The notes: generated by a model not told the origin, from the sequence alone. DNA of 64,000 nt from Ceratopteris richardii (GCA_020310875.1 CM035417.1:85093417-85157416); one strand, 5' to 3'; counted from the stretch's first letter, positions 21,501-32,410 are shown. Numbers and translations are program-made.

Positions 21501-22805
21501 ATCGATTATGAGGAGACCTTCTCTCCTGTGGCAAAGATGCCTACTTTTAGGGTTTTGCTTAGTATTGCCTCTTCCAAGAATTGGAAGATACTTCAACTAG
21601 ATGTAAAGAATGCATTCTTGAATGGTTGGATAACAGAAGAGGTATATATGGCACAACCACCTGGTTTTGAGAATCAAGTTTATCCTGATTATGTGTGTAA
21701 ACTTAACAAAGCATTGTATGGTCTCAAGCAAGCTCCAAGAGCTTGGAATTTCAGGCTTGTTTCATTCTTGCAGGACAAAGGCTTTCAACCAAGCAAAGCA
21801 GATCCTTCACTCTTTATTAAAAAGAGTAATTCCGAGGTCATCTATCTATGTGTATATGTAGATGATATTATATTGACAGGAAATGATGCAGATGGTATGA
21901 AGAAGATCAAAGATCAGATGAGAGAAGAGTTCAAGATAAGTGATTTGGGTTCACTTACCTACTTCCTAGGTTTGGAAGTTGTCTACAAAGATCATGGTTT
22001 GTTTCTCACTCAAAGGAAGTACATTAAGGACATGTTGGCAAAATTCAAGATGCAAGATTGTAAGATTGCAGGTACTCCAATGGAGGTCAATCACAAATTG
22101 AGCTCACATGAAGGTGAACTCATAGAGGACATCACATCATATCAAAGTCTAGTGGGTAGTCTCAACTATGCCACATTGACAAGAGTAGATATATGTTACA
22201 ATGTGAGTGTGCTAAGCCAATTTATGCACACACCAAGGAAACCACATATGGATGCTGCCAAAAGGATTCTCAAGTATCTCAAAGGAACCATAAATGAAGG
22301 ACTTTATTATCCTTATGTATCTGATTTAGGTTTGAAGCTATTTTCTGATGCAGATTGGGCTAGCTCCAAGGAAGATAGAAGGAGCACTTCAGGTTATCTT
22401 ACCTTTGCAGGTTCAAAGCTTATTTCATGGTCATCCAAGAAGCAACCCACAGTTGCTCTCTCTTCTACTGAAGCTGAATATAGAGGTCTTGCCATAGCTA
22501 CACAAGAAGCTATGTGGATGAAGACATTATTCAAAGATCTTGGATTGGAGTTTGGAACTCCAACTATTTTTGGTGACAATATGAGTTCTATTCACTTGGC
22601 TGCTAATCCTATTTTTCATGCAAGGACCAAACATATTGAAGTTCATTATCACTATGTACAAGAGAAGGTTCTAAGCAAAGAGATTCAAATATCATATGTG
22701 TCCACTCATCAACAATGTGCAGATATTCTAACCAAAGCATTGGATGGTACAAAGCTTTGCAAATTCAAGGCTATGATTGGTTTGCAGGTAATCTTGGAAG
22801 ATTGA
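18597..22805 (+). CDS. Element A copia gag-pol polyprotein (looks whole)
   Basis: This is one open frame of 1402 codons from the ATG at 18597. A slightly longer frame has only a TTG ahead of it, so the ATG is preferred. Residues from that ATG: gag of the UBN2 type (1-265) with a Gly/Arg-rich stretch, zinc knuckle CSICGLTNHTTENC at 271-284, aspartic protease DSG at 366-368, integrase zinc-binding His at 500, integrase acidic triad D565, D628, E664 (spacing 35 before the Glu, as in the family), reverse transcriptase YVDD at 1087-1090, RNase H SSTEAEY at 1289-1295. The order protease-integrase-RT-RNase H defines Ty1/copia. Length matches complete plant copia polyproteins. With matched LTRs, primer site, polypurine tract and target duplication, the copy looks structurally complete. 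Activity cannot be judged from sequence. Confidence 0.96.
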   Translation: MADGFPSSIDKLDRGNYSAWSLRMEAYLQGRSLYGYVAGDEVMPSFRNKSQPTQEEQERLSTWCSKDALARSYLLNSISDFLLPHIRSCKTSQEVWDALEAFFSSSTKARKHQLWLEFTTLKKAPKQNVTDFVTKLKDIADQLGSIGEVIDEEQIVRQVINGLKADDKWEAFTTAMDLYMDMHVPDFNTLIGQLLTQEAKLIKNGESSKGNQSSALYTDKSKSKDNKGKTKKVDDEAGTYQANYAGRGRHGRGRGRGGRQGRGRSQDSNSCSICGLTNHTTENCFRNSRNQRGRGYNRGSYGYSRGRFNNYHGNYNNYNHSNYQGGYKGRRDYNNYTEDSNKEDSLLIMNMAMPQGKSDEHVFYIDSGCSNHVAGNVALLSDLEDPRNKHEVQIGDDTKHPVEKIGNVKAPDGNINLLSKVLYVPTITKNLISVGQIVEKGLQVRFTKAGAFVEDPSQGFRRIAKGEKTGRLFTFELQDTRNIALFNYGSQTLTELEVWHKRLAHIGERSLKQICRDQSVLGLPNLSKQHMIYKCSACQFGKSHRLPFMKKGYMHGDLLELVHTDVWGPSKEASISGSRYYVSFIDDCSRWTILFFMKHKDEVFSCFKRYLALVENQTGKSLKRLRSDGGGEYFSHDFDSFLQERGIKREVTTRYTPEQNGVAERRNRTIVEAARSMLNEKHLPNYLWAEAVSTATYLINRLPSKSLDGMTPYEAWNGRRPSLDHCKIFGCIAFAHVPSQVRGKMDPKAERCVFIGYDNNQKGYRLYNPTNKGFLVSRDVVFDENNSWYEDSCRKINLPYDLEEDFPKLGREQSKIEEQDTSEDDEESHMEKIKAWKSKGKAKLQDLGHEAESSHHGLRRSMREKKKPERYGFDTSLVTKHSIYIAQDINQEETSSFEEAKAKTEWKHAMKEEIEALEENNTWDLVPKTSSMKVIGSRWVYKLKKNSDGSINRYKARLVAKGFAQTQGIDYEETFSPVAKMPTFRVLLSIASSKNWKILQLDVKNAFLNGWITEEVYMAQPPGFENQVYPDYVCKLNKALYGLKQAPRAWNFRLVSFLQDKGFQPSKADPSLFIKKSNSEVIYLCVYVDDIILTGNDADGMKKIKDQMREEFKISDLGSLTYFLGLEVVYKDHGLFLTQRKYIKDMLAKFKMQDCKIAGTPMEVNHKLSSHEGELIEDITSYQSLVGSLNYATLTRVDICYNVSVLSQFMHTPRKPHMDAAKRILKYLKGTINEGLYYPYVSDLGLKLFSDADWASSKEDRRSTSGYLTFAGSKLISWSSKKQPTVALSSTEAEYRGLAIATQEAMWMKTLFKDLGLEFGTPTIFGDNMSSIHLAANPIFHARTKHIEVHYHYVQEKVLSKEIQISYVSTHQQCADILTKALDGTKLCKFKAMIGLQVILED

Positions 22806-22825
22806 AGACCTCAAGCATACTTGGC

Positions 22826-22837
22826 TTGAGGGGGAGC
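22826..22837 (+). other. Polypurine tract of element A
   Basis: GAGGGGGAGC preceded by CTT, directly before the 3' LTR. Confidence 0.9.
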
Positions 22838-24107
22838 TGTTGGAGCAAGTCTATGACAAGCCTAACTATTGGCTTGAGTCTCACAAAGTCTTAGAAGAAG
22901 CTTTAAAAAGAAGACTATGTAAAGTTCACTTGTGAACTACCTCTTGTAACTTTTGAAGAGTTTACTTAATGTAAAAGTAAGAGAATCTTAAGTGGTTGAG
23001 TCCACTTGATCAAGAATGGAAAGAGGAGCCACGAATTGGTGATTTGTGGTAGGTAGAGAATCAAATCAATCATTGATTGATTGGAGAGTGATTGAGGGAA
23101 GTTAGCCTCCCAAACTCAACTATAAATAGATGGCAGTTTTAGTCGTGGTTAGAGAGACCTATGTGAAGACCTCCAAGAGCTGAGCTTTATGCCATATCAA
23201 GGTGTGATTACAAGGCACACATATGTATCAGTAAGTCATTGTATTGTACAAGCAATATACTTTCATTTTCATGATTATTTGAGTTCATCTTTCCATGTTC
23301 TTGTGAAGTGTACTACTCACTGCCATTACTCTCAGTTTTCTCAGTCAGCTTGCAGAGATGTTTTCTCTGAGCTTGGTGCATCATTTTCAGTGATTTAACT
23401 TGGTAAAGTTAGCTCTATAAGTCTACTATATGCTCATAAATTTTCATGTCATTTGGATCTTGCAATCTTCAGTTATGTTCATTTGAAGTCACCAGGGTCT
23501 GTTCATCTTCACCTCTCTGTCAGGTACCCGACTTTTTCACTCATCTTGTCAGAGGTGTTTCTCAGTGGTTACTTATCCAAATTCAGTGATTTAAATCTTG
23601 TTGGATTCAGCTTTTTGTCTAGTATAACCATACAATTTCATAATCATTGGATTTCTAGATTTTGAGTTATGGTGATTTTTCTGCTCACTGGTCTATTTCT
23701 GTAGCAGCCCGTGAAAATTGGGATGATGTCATCATTTGTTAAAACTCATTCTCAGTGTGTGCTTTGTTATTTTTGATGAGATTACTCTTGAAAGTTAGCT
23801 CTTTAAGCTACCTAGACTTCCCCAAGAGTAATTAAGCTAATTGCTGCTGTGCTCAGAGAATTATGTAAAACACTGGACAGGTGTATGAACCAAGAATAGC
23901 AAGTTTTCACCTCTGAGCTAACTCCAACTTATCTGTTTTGATCTATCTTTTTGAGAGTGATCTTCCAAGGTACATAGGGTGTCTAATACATCCATTGGCA
24001 AGCTAAAAGGGCCCACCATATACTCCTGGAGTTCATTTGGCTGGTGTAGATCAAGGATTTTGCAACACCTCTTCATCTTCAAGCACATACCTATCCATCT
24101 CTTCACA
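22838..24107 (+). mobile_element. Element A 3' LTR (1270 bp)
   Basis: Near-identical to 17299-18570, with the same TG/CA ends. It is followed by the right target copy ATTTT at 24108-24112 and by B unit 2 sequence in register. Confidence 0.95.
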
Positions 24108-26005
24108 ATTTTTGATGAAAACAAATCATGGTTTGATGATGACAGGAAAGTGAAGCTGCCTTATGCAAAGGTTTTCCATCACTTCAACCAAAGGAGCCAA
24201 AGCAGATTGAAGAAAGTGATTCGGAGATTGACCTAGAAGACTTGGAAAGACTAAAGCTATGGAAGAACAAAGGTAAAGCAAAGATGTAGGATGCTACATA
24301 TGGACCCGAGAGCTCACATCAACCACTTAGAAGGTCTTCAAGGGAGAAGAAGAAACCTGAGAGGTTTGGTTATGATACTTCTTTGGTCACCAAGCACTCA
24401 ATCTACATTGCAAAGGATTCAACCAATGAAGAACCTACCACATTGGAAGAAGCACAAAGCAAGAAAGCTTGGGGAGATGCAATGGATGAAGAAATGGAAG
24501 CCTTGAAGGAGAATGACACTTGGGAGCTTGTACCTAACAAGGCATCTATGAAGGTAATTGGATCTCGATGGATATACAAAATCAAGAGGAATCTAGATGG
24601 AAGTATAAATAGACACAAAGCAAGGTTAGTTGCTAAAGGGTTTGCTCAAACCCATGGTATTGATTATGAAGAGACTTTCTCTCTTGTTGCAAAAATGCCT
24701 ACAATTAGGGTTCTCATTAGTCTTGCTGCATCTAGAAATTGGAATCTCTATCAACTTGATGTAAAGAATGCTTTCTTGAATGGATGGATTTCTGAGGAAG
24801 TGTATATGGCACAATCTCCTGGATATGAGGATGCACATCATCCTAACTACGTATGCAAACTAAAGAAAGCTTTGTATGAATTGAAGCAAGCTCCAAGAGC
24901 TTGGAATTTCAGATTGGTAACTTATTTCCAAGACGAAGGATTCAAAGCTAGCAAGGCGGATACGTCTTTGTTCATAAAGAGGAATGGATCTGAAGTGATC
25001 TATTTATGTGTGTATGTTGATGATATTATTATCACAAACAATGATCTTGAAGGAATCAAACAGGTAAAGACTCAAATGAAGGAGGAGTTCAAAATAAGTG
25101 ACCTCGGATCACTCACTTATTTTCTTGGATTGGAGTTGATCTACATAGATTCAGGTATATACATCACACAAAAGAAGTATGTCCATGACATGCTCGTCAA
25201 GTTCAAGATGGAAAATACCAAGTGTGCAGGTACACCTATGCAGCAAAATCATAAGCTTAGTGTTTATGAAGGAGAGACAATTGAAGACATCACAAGCTAT
25301 CAAAGCTTGGTTGGAAGTTTGAATTATGCAACTCTCACAAGGGTGGATATATCCTATAGTGTTAGCATATTGAGTCAGTTTATGCATAATCCGAGAAGAC
25401 CACATATGGAAGCGGCCAAGAGAGTCCTCAAGTACCTAAAGGGGAGCATGAATGAAGGTTTGTTCTATTCATATACTTCAGATATTGAGCTAAAGGTCTA
25501 CTCATATGCAGATTGGGCCAGATCTAGAGATGATAGAAGAAGCACATCCGGGTATATATCGTTTGCAGGTTCAGAAATCATTTCTTGGTCATCGAACAAG
25601 CAACCAACCGTGGAATTATTTTCTACCAAATCCGAATATAGAGATTTGGCTAATGCAACTCAAGAAATCATGTGGTTAGAGTCTTTGTACACGGATCTTG
25701 GACTTCATTCTTCAACACCTCACATTTTTTAAGACAACACAAGCTCACTACATCTAGCAGCTAGTCCGGTATACCATGCTAGAACCAAGCATATTGAAGT
25801 CCACTACCATTATGTAAGGGAGAAGCTAATGAGCAAGGATATTCAACTATCCTATGTCTATACAGATATGCAATGTGCCCACATGTTGACTAAAGCTCTT
25901 GATGGTACAAAGTTAAGTAGATTCAAGTTGATGATTGGCTTGCAGGAAATCAAGGAAAATTGAAGACTTATTTGGAGGCCAAGCATGTTAGGCTTGAGGG
26001 GGAGC
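24108..26005 (+). mobile_element. Family B copia unit 2, right part (RT and RNase H)
   Basis: This is the continuation of the unit interrupted by element A. It carries the reverse transcriptase (GSRWIYKIKRN near 24560, LDVKNAFLNGW near 24755, YVDDII near 25010) and RNase H (near 25590-25900), followed by a polypurine tract (CTTGAGGGGGAGC) at 25993-26005. The open stretch 24383-25732 matches unit 1 closely. It is broken and functionally dead. Confidence 0.9.
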
Positions 26006-27077
26006 TGTTGGTGCATTTTACCCAAGCCTACATGCTTGATATTATCCTCATTTGTAAGTCACATGTGTAGTCATGTGAACACCTCTTGTAAAAGAGTTCT
26101 TTTTTATCTCTTGTAATTTGAAAAAGAAAAAGGAAAATGATGGCTTACCTCATCCATGATGTAAAAGAAAAGTCGTGGCTCTAACTACCTAAAACCACAA
26201 ATTTTTAAGTTGAGGGAATCTCTCCTAACTTTGAGGATCACTTTTAGGTGGAGCTATTCGAATTCGAATTCAAAACTCCCTCCAAGAATAGCTATAAAAA
26301 GAGCAAGAAGGAAGAGGTGATTAGCAAGCCTTGTACGTGACCACTTCATGTCATTTTGTAGAGATTGAAGAGCTTAGTCCATAGCTCTATCATTCTACTC
26401 CCATTGTGCAAAGATTCATTGCCAATGTGGTTGTAATCATATGTGAATCTATACATTTTTCATTATCTACTTCTCTATTTTGTTCTCTGCTATACTCACT
26501 TAGAGCAGTAACTTCAGAAGGACATATAACAAGTTTTACGCAACCTTGTTCAGTGTTTTAACGTGCATTGGATAGCTCCTACTGTATACGTTTTGCATAT
26601 AAAGTCTCAAGGTCATTGGATTTACAATTTTGGAGATATCGGCATTTTACTACGCACTGGTCTATCTCTGCAGAGCCTCGAGAATGGTGGGCATGTTCTA
26701 GAAATTGATGAATCTTGTTCTCAGTGCTCAGTCCATCATTTGAAGTGTTTTAACTTGGAATAGCAAGATTGATAAGTGTATTTGCTATGCCCAAAAGAAA
26801 TGTTTTCTAATTCCTACCAGGTTGAGAGCATTGTTCATTTTTTCCAGCAGGTGTATGTCCAAAAATAACAAGTTTTTGGGCGCTAGTCATCTTGCAACTT
26901 GTCTGTCTTGACTTAAACTTTTGGGATACATGTTCCAAAGTACTTGGCTGATATTTTGGTGGATTTAGGAAGCTCAAAGGGTCTACTAATCAACTCTGAA
27001 GTCTCAATTTTCTGGTGTGAAGCTGGTTGTAGCAGCACCTAGTCATCTTTGGATTGCATCCACCATCTCTCTTCACA
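26006..27077 (+). mobile_element. Family B 3' LTR of the tandem complex
   Basis: TGTTGGTGCA to CTCTTCACA, 1072 bp. It is followed by ACTATCAGTG, the same right flank as the solo LTRs that end at 34334 and 44562. The complex is therefore a third copy of that insertion locus. Confidence 0.9.
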
Positions 27078-27129
27078 ACTATCAGTGACATCAAATTGCA
27101 GTGTTGGCCAACATAGAACACTCTGTAGG
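27078..27129. other. 52-bp remnant of the duplicated-block flank
   Basis: ACTATCAGTG joins directly to a stretch ending 'ctctgtaggatc'. In the two other copies these pieces lie about 1.06 kb apart (34335-35453; 44563-45687). Most of the gypsy sequence found between them elsewhere is not present here. Confidence 0.75.
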
Positions 27130-27331
27130 ATCGACACTCTTTAGTTTGCCAACATCACTCATTAGCAACGGTATTTGCGACACTATAATTTAGCATCGCA
27201 TAAGCAACGCTAGCATTGCTTATGCGATGACTGTCGCAAGAAAAAAGAAATTGAAAAATCGACCGTCACCGATGGTGCCCGTTCTCTTTTCAATTCGGGG
27301 GCATCGCTACGCCCCCCTATTTCTTGTAGTG
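27130..27331 (+). mobile_element. CACTA (En/Spm) transposon 3' end, copy 1
   Basis: The end TATTTCTTGTAGTG is the reverse complement of the classic plant CACTA terminus CACTACAAGAAATA. Inside it lie a G/C hairpin (GGGGGCATCGCTACGCCCCC) and repeated GCGACG/GCATCGC motifs, the subterminal repeats bound by the transposase in this superfamily. The gypsy RNase H fragment that follows is entered mid-domain, as expected for an insertion. The matching left terminus is not in the window. Confidence 0.8.
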
Positions 27332-28636
27332 AGACATGCTTGTTGGGATGAGCTCATGCAGGAGTTTCACATGGAAATCTTGTATAGAAGAGGCAAAGAG
27401 ACTATAGTAGCTGATGCATTATCATGGATAATGTATCAAATGAGCTTCACAATTCTAGAAAGCTCATTGCTTGAAGAGATAAAGGAAGCAAAGGTGGAAG
27501 ATCCACATTTTTTATAGATTATTAGAGCCATTTGTGATGACTCTATCATAGGAGATGGGGCAGGTTGAGCTGTTTCTTCATCTAGCAAAGCAAACAAGCC
27601 CAGTTCGTATTCCAATTTCTCAAAGGAGAATGGAATAATTGAATGGAAAGGAAAGATTTGCATACTAGATTCCCGGGATTTGAGAAGAAAAGTCATTCAT
27701 GATAACCATGATGTTCCTTCCATAGGGCATCCTAGTGTTGATAAGACAATGCAGCTTGTTAGAAGAACATTTTGGTGGCATGGATTAGCTAGAGATGTCC
27801 ACACTTATGTTCAACAATGCTTTATGTGTCAAGTCATTATGATAGAAAGGGTATAGACACCAAGTCTTTTGCATCCTTTACAGATTCCAAATCATAACTG
27901 GGATAATGTATCCATGGACTTCATAGCTGGGTTACCGCAGACCCAAAGGAAGCCGGATACTATCCTAGTTGTGGTAGATAGATTGAGCAAGATGGATCAT
28001 TTTATACCCATGTAGGAGACGATAGAAGCTCCACATGTAGCGGAGTTGTTTATCTAGCATGTCTTCATATTTCATGGGTTACTGACATCCATAGTCTCCG
28101 ATAGGGATGTCGGATTCAAAGGACACTTCTGGAAGTTTGTATTTGACAAACTAACATTTTCATTGAAAATGAGTAGTGGTGATCATCCTCAGATAGATGG
28201 TCAAATCGAGAGGGTCAACCAGATTCTAGAGGACATGTTGAGGGTATATGTGTCTGAGAGATAGATAGATTGGGATAGTTATTTGCCACTAGTAGAGTTT
28301 GCTTATAACAATAGGACTCCCAAGGTGATAGGAATGTCTCCTTTTGAGATGAACTATGGCATGAATCCTAATGCTCCTAGTACCATAGGAATGCCAAAGA
28401 AATGTCCTAGTGATTTAGAGTTCTTAGTGAACCTCGAAGCCGATTTAGAAATAGCTAAAGCCAAGATGCAACAAGTAGCTGATAGGGCAAAAAATTATGT
28501 TGATAGGAAGAGATTTTGAGGAAGGAGACAAAGTCTTTGTTCAGGTACCAGCTAGATCTACTTCACTATCCACTGGGAACTCTAGTAAGATTTCACCAAG
28601 GATTTGTGGACCTTGGAAGAAGTTAAGTGATGTTTC
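27332..28636 (+). mobile_element. Ty3/gypsy RNase H-integrase fragment, copy 1 (fossil)
   Basis: It opens in RNase H (MEILYRRGKETIVADALS near 27367-27420). The integrase H2C2 zinc region follows near 27690-27830 (GHPSVDKTM, CFMC), then the core ([12 protein letters not shown] near 27905-27945; [14 protein letters not shown] near 27970-28010). An open stretch at 28283-28519 (LVEFAYNNR, MSPFEMNYG) comes next, then the start of the C-terminal module (EGDKVFVQVPA). It stops at a junction with an LTR fragment at 28637. The type is chromovirus-like. It is broken in several places and matches 37809-39113 at a constant offset of 10477 bases. Confidence 0.85.
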
Positions 28637-28770
28637 AGTAGTAATGGGGTTGAGTGTTGCATGCCACATGGTGGCACTAGACCATTCCAGATCATTGCTA
28701 TTTTTTGAATACAAGAGGATATAAATGGATGGGAGGAGACTTGCACACACATAATTCACAAATCTTTCTT
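28637..28770 (+). mobile_element. LTR end fragment, copy 1
   Basis: Matches the last 140 bases of the LTR at 1331-1568 (starting 'gtaatgggg'), but no primer site follows. It is a junction fragment. Confidence 0.6.
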
Positions 28771-28845
28771 ACACATAGCAACAAGACTACTTTCATTTCA
28801 TTATCCATCTCCATTTTCTGAGCCTATAACTAAGATAATATAGCA
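28771..28845. other. Junction spacer
   Basis: Short AT-rich stretch. Nothing recognised. Confidence 0.4.
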
Positions 28846-29275
28846 TCAAACTAGATGAGCAGCAACACTATATATGTCCTTCATGCATCTCATGAGGTAC
28901 ACTTTATTTGATGTCATTTTTCTTTCATATGTATTGCATAACTTCTTCCAAAGCTCTTCTACAATTTCATAGTACAATACTATAAAGTAGACATTATATG
29001 CCAAGTGCAACCAAATGGTATACCTAGCTATTTCATCCAGTTCATCCCAATCATCTTCATCCATATTAGTAGGCTTCATTGAGATTCCATTTACTAGCTT
29101 CCATTGCCTCCTCTAAATCAGCACATCTTTAATTTGATTCTTCCATAGAGCAAAGTTTATGCCATCAAATTTTTGGATCTCAAAATTGTCTTTGACCTGC
29201 AAGTTGTAGCTCCTACTAGGAACATTGGCACTAGACCGTGATCCACTAGATGTGCTTGAGATCTCTGATGCCATG
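28846..29275 (-). mobile_element. Copia gag fragment, copy 1
   Basis: The minus strand starts near 29275 (MASEISSTSSGSRSSANVPS), passes a 'FDGINFALWKNQIKD' segment and reaches DWDELDEIARYTIWLHLAYN and ELWKKLCNTYE at 29079-28846. These are typical plant copia gag (UBN2) blocks. Only the N-terminal half of gag is present. A near-identical copy is at 39323-39752. Confidence 0.7.
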
Positions 29276-30174
29276 ATGATAGAGAACTGACTAGAATAAT
29301 AACGGAGCTAGAATAGTCCAAACACCACAAAGGCTCAAAAAAGGATGACCAAGTGTCAGATTTTGGGAAAAACTCAACAAAGTCTCCCCACAAAAATGGA
29401 TTAATTAATAGCAATGACCAACCAAAAGGATTATGTGAGAATGTATATGCTCACATGAATAGGTGTGTCAAGGAGTAAAATTGACCACTATGTAGTTGAA
29501 AAAACTAAAATTTGGAAAGATTTTGATAGAGTCTCCTCTACAAAATGAGCAATGAACAGTGTCAAAAAAACTCAATAAACTACATGTACTGACATGTGAA
29601 CATGCATGGTGAATCATTGACTCTGCTGCATATAACCACTAAACTAAAAGAATCCAACTACGCTTACCAAGGACCTATGAACAACTATCATACATCTCCT
29701 ATGGCGAGGCTAGGTAAGTCTTCCGCCTACATCACCAACGCGACCTCGACATCTGGGTGTCACCCAACTAACAAAACCTCACCACACCCCTCTTTATCAA
29801 TGTCAAAGGCTTTATGAAAATACGTAACTGCTATATCAATGGCCACGTGGATGTTCATAAGCGGTATCCATAGAAGAGTACATAGTGTGTATGTGCCCAA
29901 TATATGTAGTAAAATGGCCTAAAAGGTTGAACTCATAGCCCAAAGACTAGCCAATAATACTTGGAAGTCTTTGTCAACTTTGTTCAACTGCTTCCAATAA
30001 AAAAAGTCCATATGAAGGTGCTTGCATAGGAACAAGTTGCATCTATGAGAAACACTAATTGAACCATCTTTTGGGAAGAAGGAATTTTCCAAAAATATAA
30101 TCTTCATAGACAACTTTGTCCTTTTTTGCCAAACATATATACAAGTTTTGCATTAGGGTATTTAGTAAGTGGCG
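29276..30174. other. Unassigned interval in duplicated block, copy 1
   Basis: About 900 bases that probably include the leader or LTR remains of the flanking copia fragments. Open frames here (for example minus 30113-29919) have no recognisable domain. Present in both block copies. Confidence 0.4.
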
Positions 30175-31400
30175 ATGGCTGAAAGCAATGATGTATTATC
30201 CATGTTGGCTATTAAGGATAGGTTGGATGGTACTAATTACCAATTATGAGCATATATGATGCATCATGTACTAGTAGCAAAATCAGTGTGGAATATTGTG
30301 TAGGGTGTTGAATAACATCCTACTACACTTGCAAATATAGCTCTTGAAGGTGATGCAGATAACATTGAAGATGATGATCTTCAAACTCCTCTTTGTGTTG
30401 TGGTTCATACTGCACCTACTACAGAGCAACTTCATTGGGATAGTGGAGATGCTCAGGCACATGCATTGATAGCCTTGTCTATCAAACATGACATTATCCC
30501 TTACATTCACTCCTACAAAACAACAAAGGATGCTTGGGATACACTTACCACTTTATATCAGACAAGAAATGAGGCTTGTGTTGCTTATGTTTGAGAATAG
30601 TTGGAGAGTGAGAATATGAATGAAGGAGATTCTATGGATATTTTTTTGACAAAGATCAAATATTTGAAGGAGCAATTGATTTCTATTTATGAAGTCTTGC
30701 CATATATTTCACTACTGCAGATTGTTCTTAATGGTCTTCCAAATTCATATCAGAGTGTTTCTTCTACTCTTGCATTGATGATGAAATGCAATCCAAATGC
30801 ATTAAAATTTGAGGATCTAGTCTCTGTTTTGTTGTAGGAGGATCAATCTAGGTAGAACAAGTCCATTATGTGTGTTGCAAATCAACCTTTCCTAGCTAGT
30901 CAGAATGGCAAAGGTAAATGGAACTCATCTACTAGTAAGCAAAAACCTGCTAATGCTAGACAATGGAAGAAGGAAGATAAAGATGATAAGAAAATAGAAA
31001 CGCAAAAACAATTTTGCAAATACTATAAGGAAAATGATTATGCCATCAAGAGTTGTCCAAAATTGGTTGCAAAAGAGGAAAAGAAGAAAGAGGTTGGAAT
31101 AATTGTTGCAGGGGCCTCTACACCTAAAACAGAGTATGCTAATCTTGTTCAAAATGAAGAATTCTCATTTACTACTACATGAAGCTATGAACCATTTTTT
31201 CATGAGAAGTGTATGTCTATAGTAGACTTAGATGTTTTGTAATTTGATAGTGGGGCAACCAAACATATTACCTCACAACAGAGTTTCTTTAGTTCACATC
31301 CACGATTAGCTTGGTTGTTGAATTTGTTGATGACAGATGTACAATTCATGATCTCTCAAATGACAATGTTATCATTGCTTCTTGGTATAAGCGTCACCCA
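30175..31400 (+). mobile_element. Copia gag-protease fragment, copy 1 (fossil)
   Basis: Starts ATG at 30175 (MAESNDVLSML, AIKDRLDGTNY), with gag blocks near 30430-30590 (ALSIKHDIIPYIHSYKTTKD) and 30601-30837. A degenerate knuckle of the FCKYYKENDYAIKSC type lies near 31010-31050, a protease DSGATKHIT near 31239-31265, and a 'DDRCTIHDLSN' segment near 31330-31365. The last motif resembles that in copia Y on the minus strand near 58600, so the two are probably related. Broken in several places; no integrase or RT. Copy 2 is at about 41130-42355. Confidence 0.8.
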
Positions 31401-32410
31401 ACTGTTGGTTGGTGAACACTTGCTGGTCTAAATCCTATTGTAGTTGTTGGTTATGGGTCTAAAGCCAGTTGCAATGCTGTTGGAAGTTGTTGGCCAACTG
31501 TTGGTAATGTTCCATGTCCCTGGCAATAAGTCCTTGCATATGGAGGAAGTAGTTATTGAGCCTACCAAACTCCTCCATGCCGCACTGGTCATTCACTCCA
31601 AACTGCCAGTACTATTCATGGGTGATGGGAAGAGGGCAGATTGTAGGGACTTTCAGGTCATCTGCGATAGAAACGAGTGTAGAATTCCAAGGAGAGGCAA
31701 GCGGGGAAGGTAAAGACCATCGGGCACTACGGGGTGTACCGAACGGGGAGTAAGAAGGTGACAAGGGAGGGGAGGGGCTAGGTGGTGCATGATCAAGTCT
31801 TAGAGATGGGGTCATGATTTTATCCACCATCTTTGGAGATGGCAAGGGGGACGGCAAAGGTTCTTTACTCGGCGAGGGTGAGGGGGGCGACATACTTCAT
31901 AACTATGTACTTCAGTGGAGAAGGAGGTGGGGGAGGAGGGGGAGCCAAAGAGGAGGAAGAATCATTGTTGTCCACCAGAGGGGAGGGTGGAGACAGAGGG
32001 GGGTTATCTGTATGCCACTAATTTTCATGCCCGACACTAGAGAAGGGACTGAGGGCTACATGTGTGGTGATGGGGAATTCGCTGGGATATAAAATAGATA
32101 AGAGATAGTGGAGACAAGTTTTCGGATGATTTTCATTATCTAATTGTCTAACAACATTCTGGCATCCTTTGTGAATGCAATTAAAGAGAATGAATGATCA
32201 ATTTATTGGTCATTGTGTGGCACTGGTGATGGTGGAATAAAATTGACAAGATATGCCATAAGGGTAGTGCTATAGGTTGAGGGCGATGACTAGAAAATGG
32301 AGAAAAGAGCACTCTAGCTCAAGTCTACAACTAATGGCATATTCATTTGAGGGATGCCAAGTGAACAATTATTCCATGGCTGCTCGAGAAAGGGAAGGCA
32401 CCGACACTAA
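31401..32410. other. GC-rich unidentified segment, copy 1
   Basis: Between the copia fragment and the family B LTR lies about 1 kb that is markedly richer in G and C (31600-32000) than its surroundings. The minus strand at 31893-31612 encodes a Pro/Ser-rich stretch (MSPPSPSPSKEPLPSPLPSP). The segment is conserved in the second block copy (42356-43472), which holds about 85 extra bases with an acidic, Glu/Asp-rich minus-strand reading. No family was recognised. It could be a captured host gene piece, a disordered region of a retroelement gag, or a GC-rich promoter. Confidence 0.4.

Noticed and set aside
29596-29817. Possible host gene exon on the plus strand
   Set aside because: Short frame without a domain, splice context or conservation beyond the block duplication itself.
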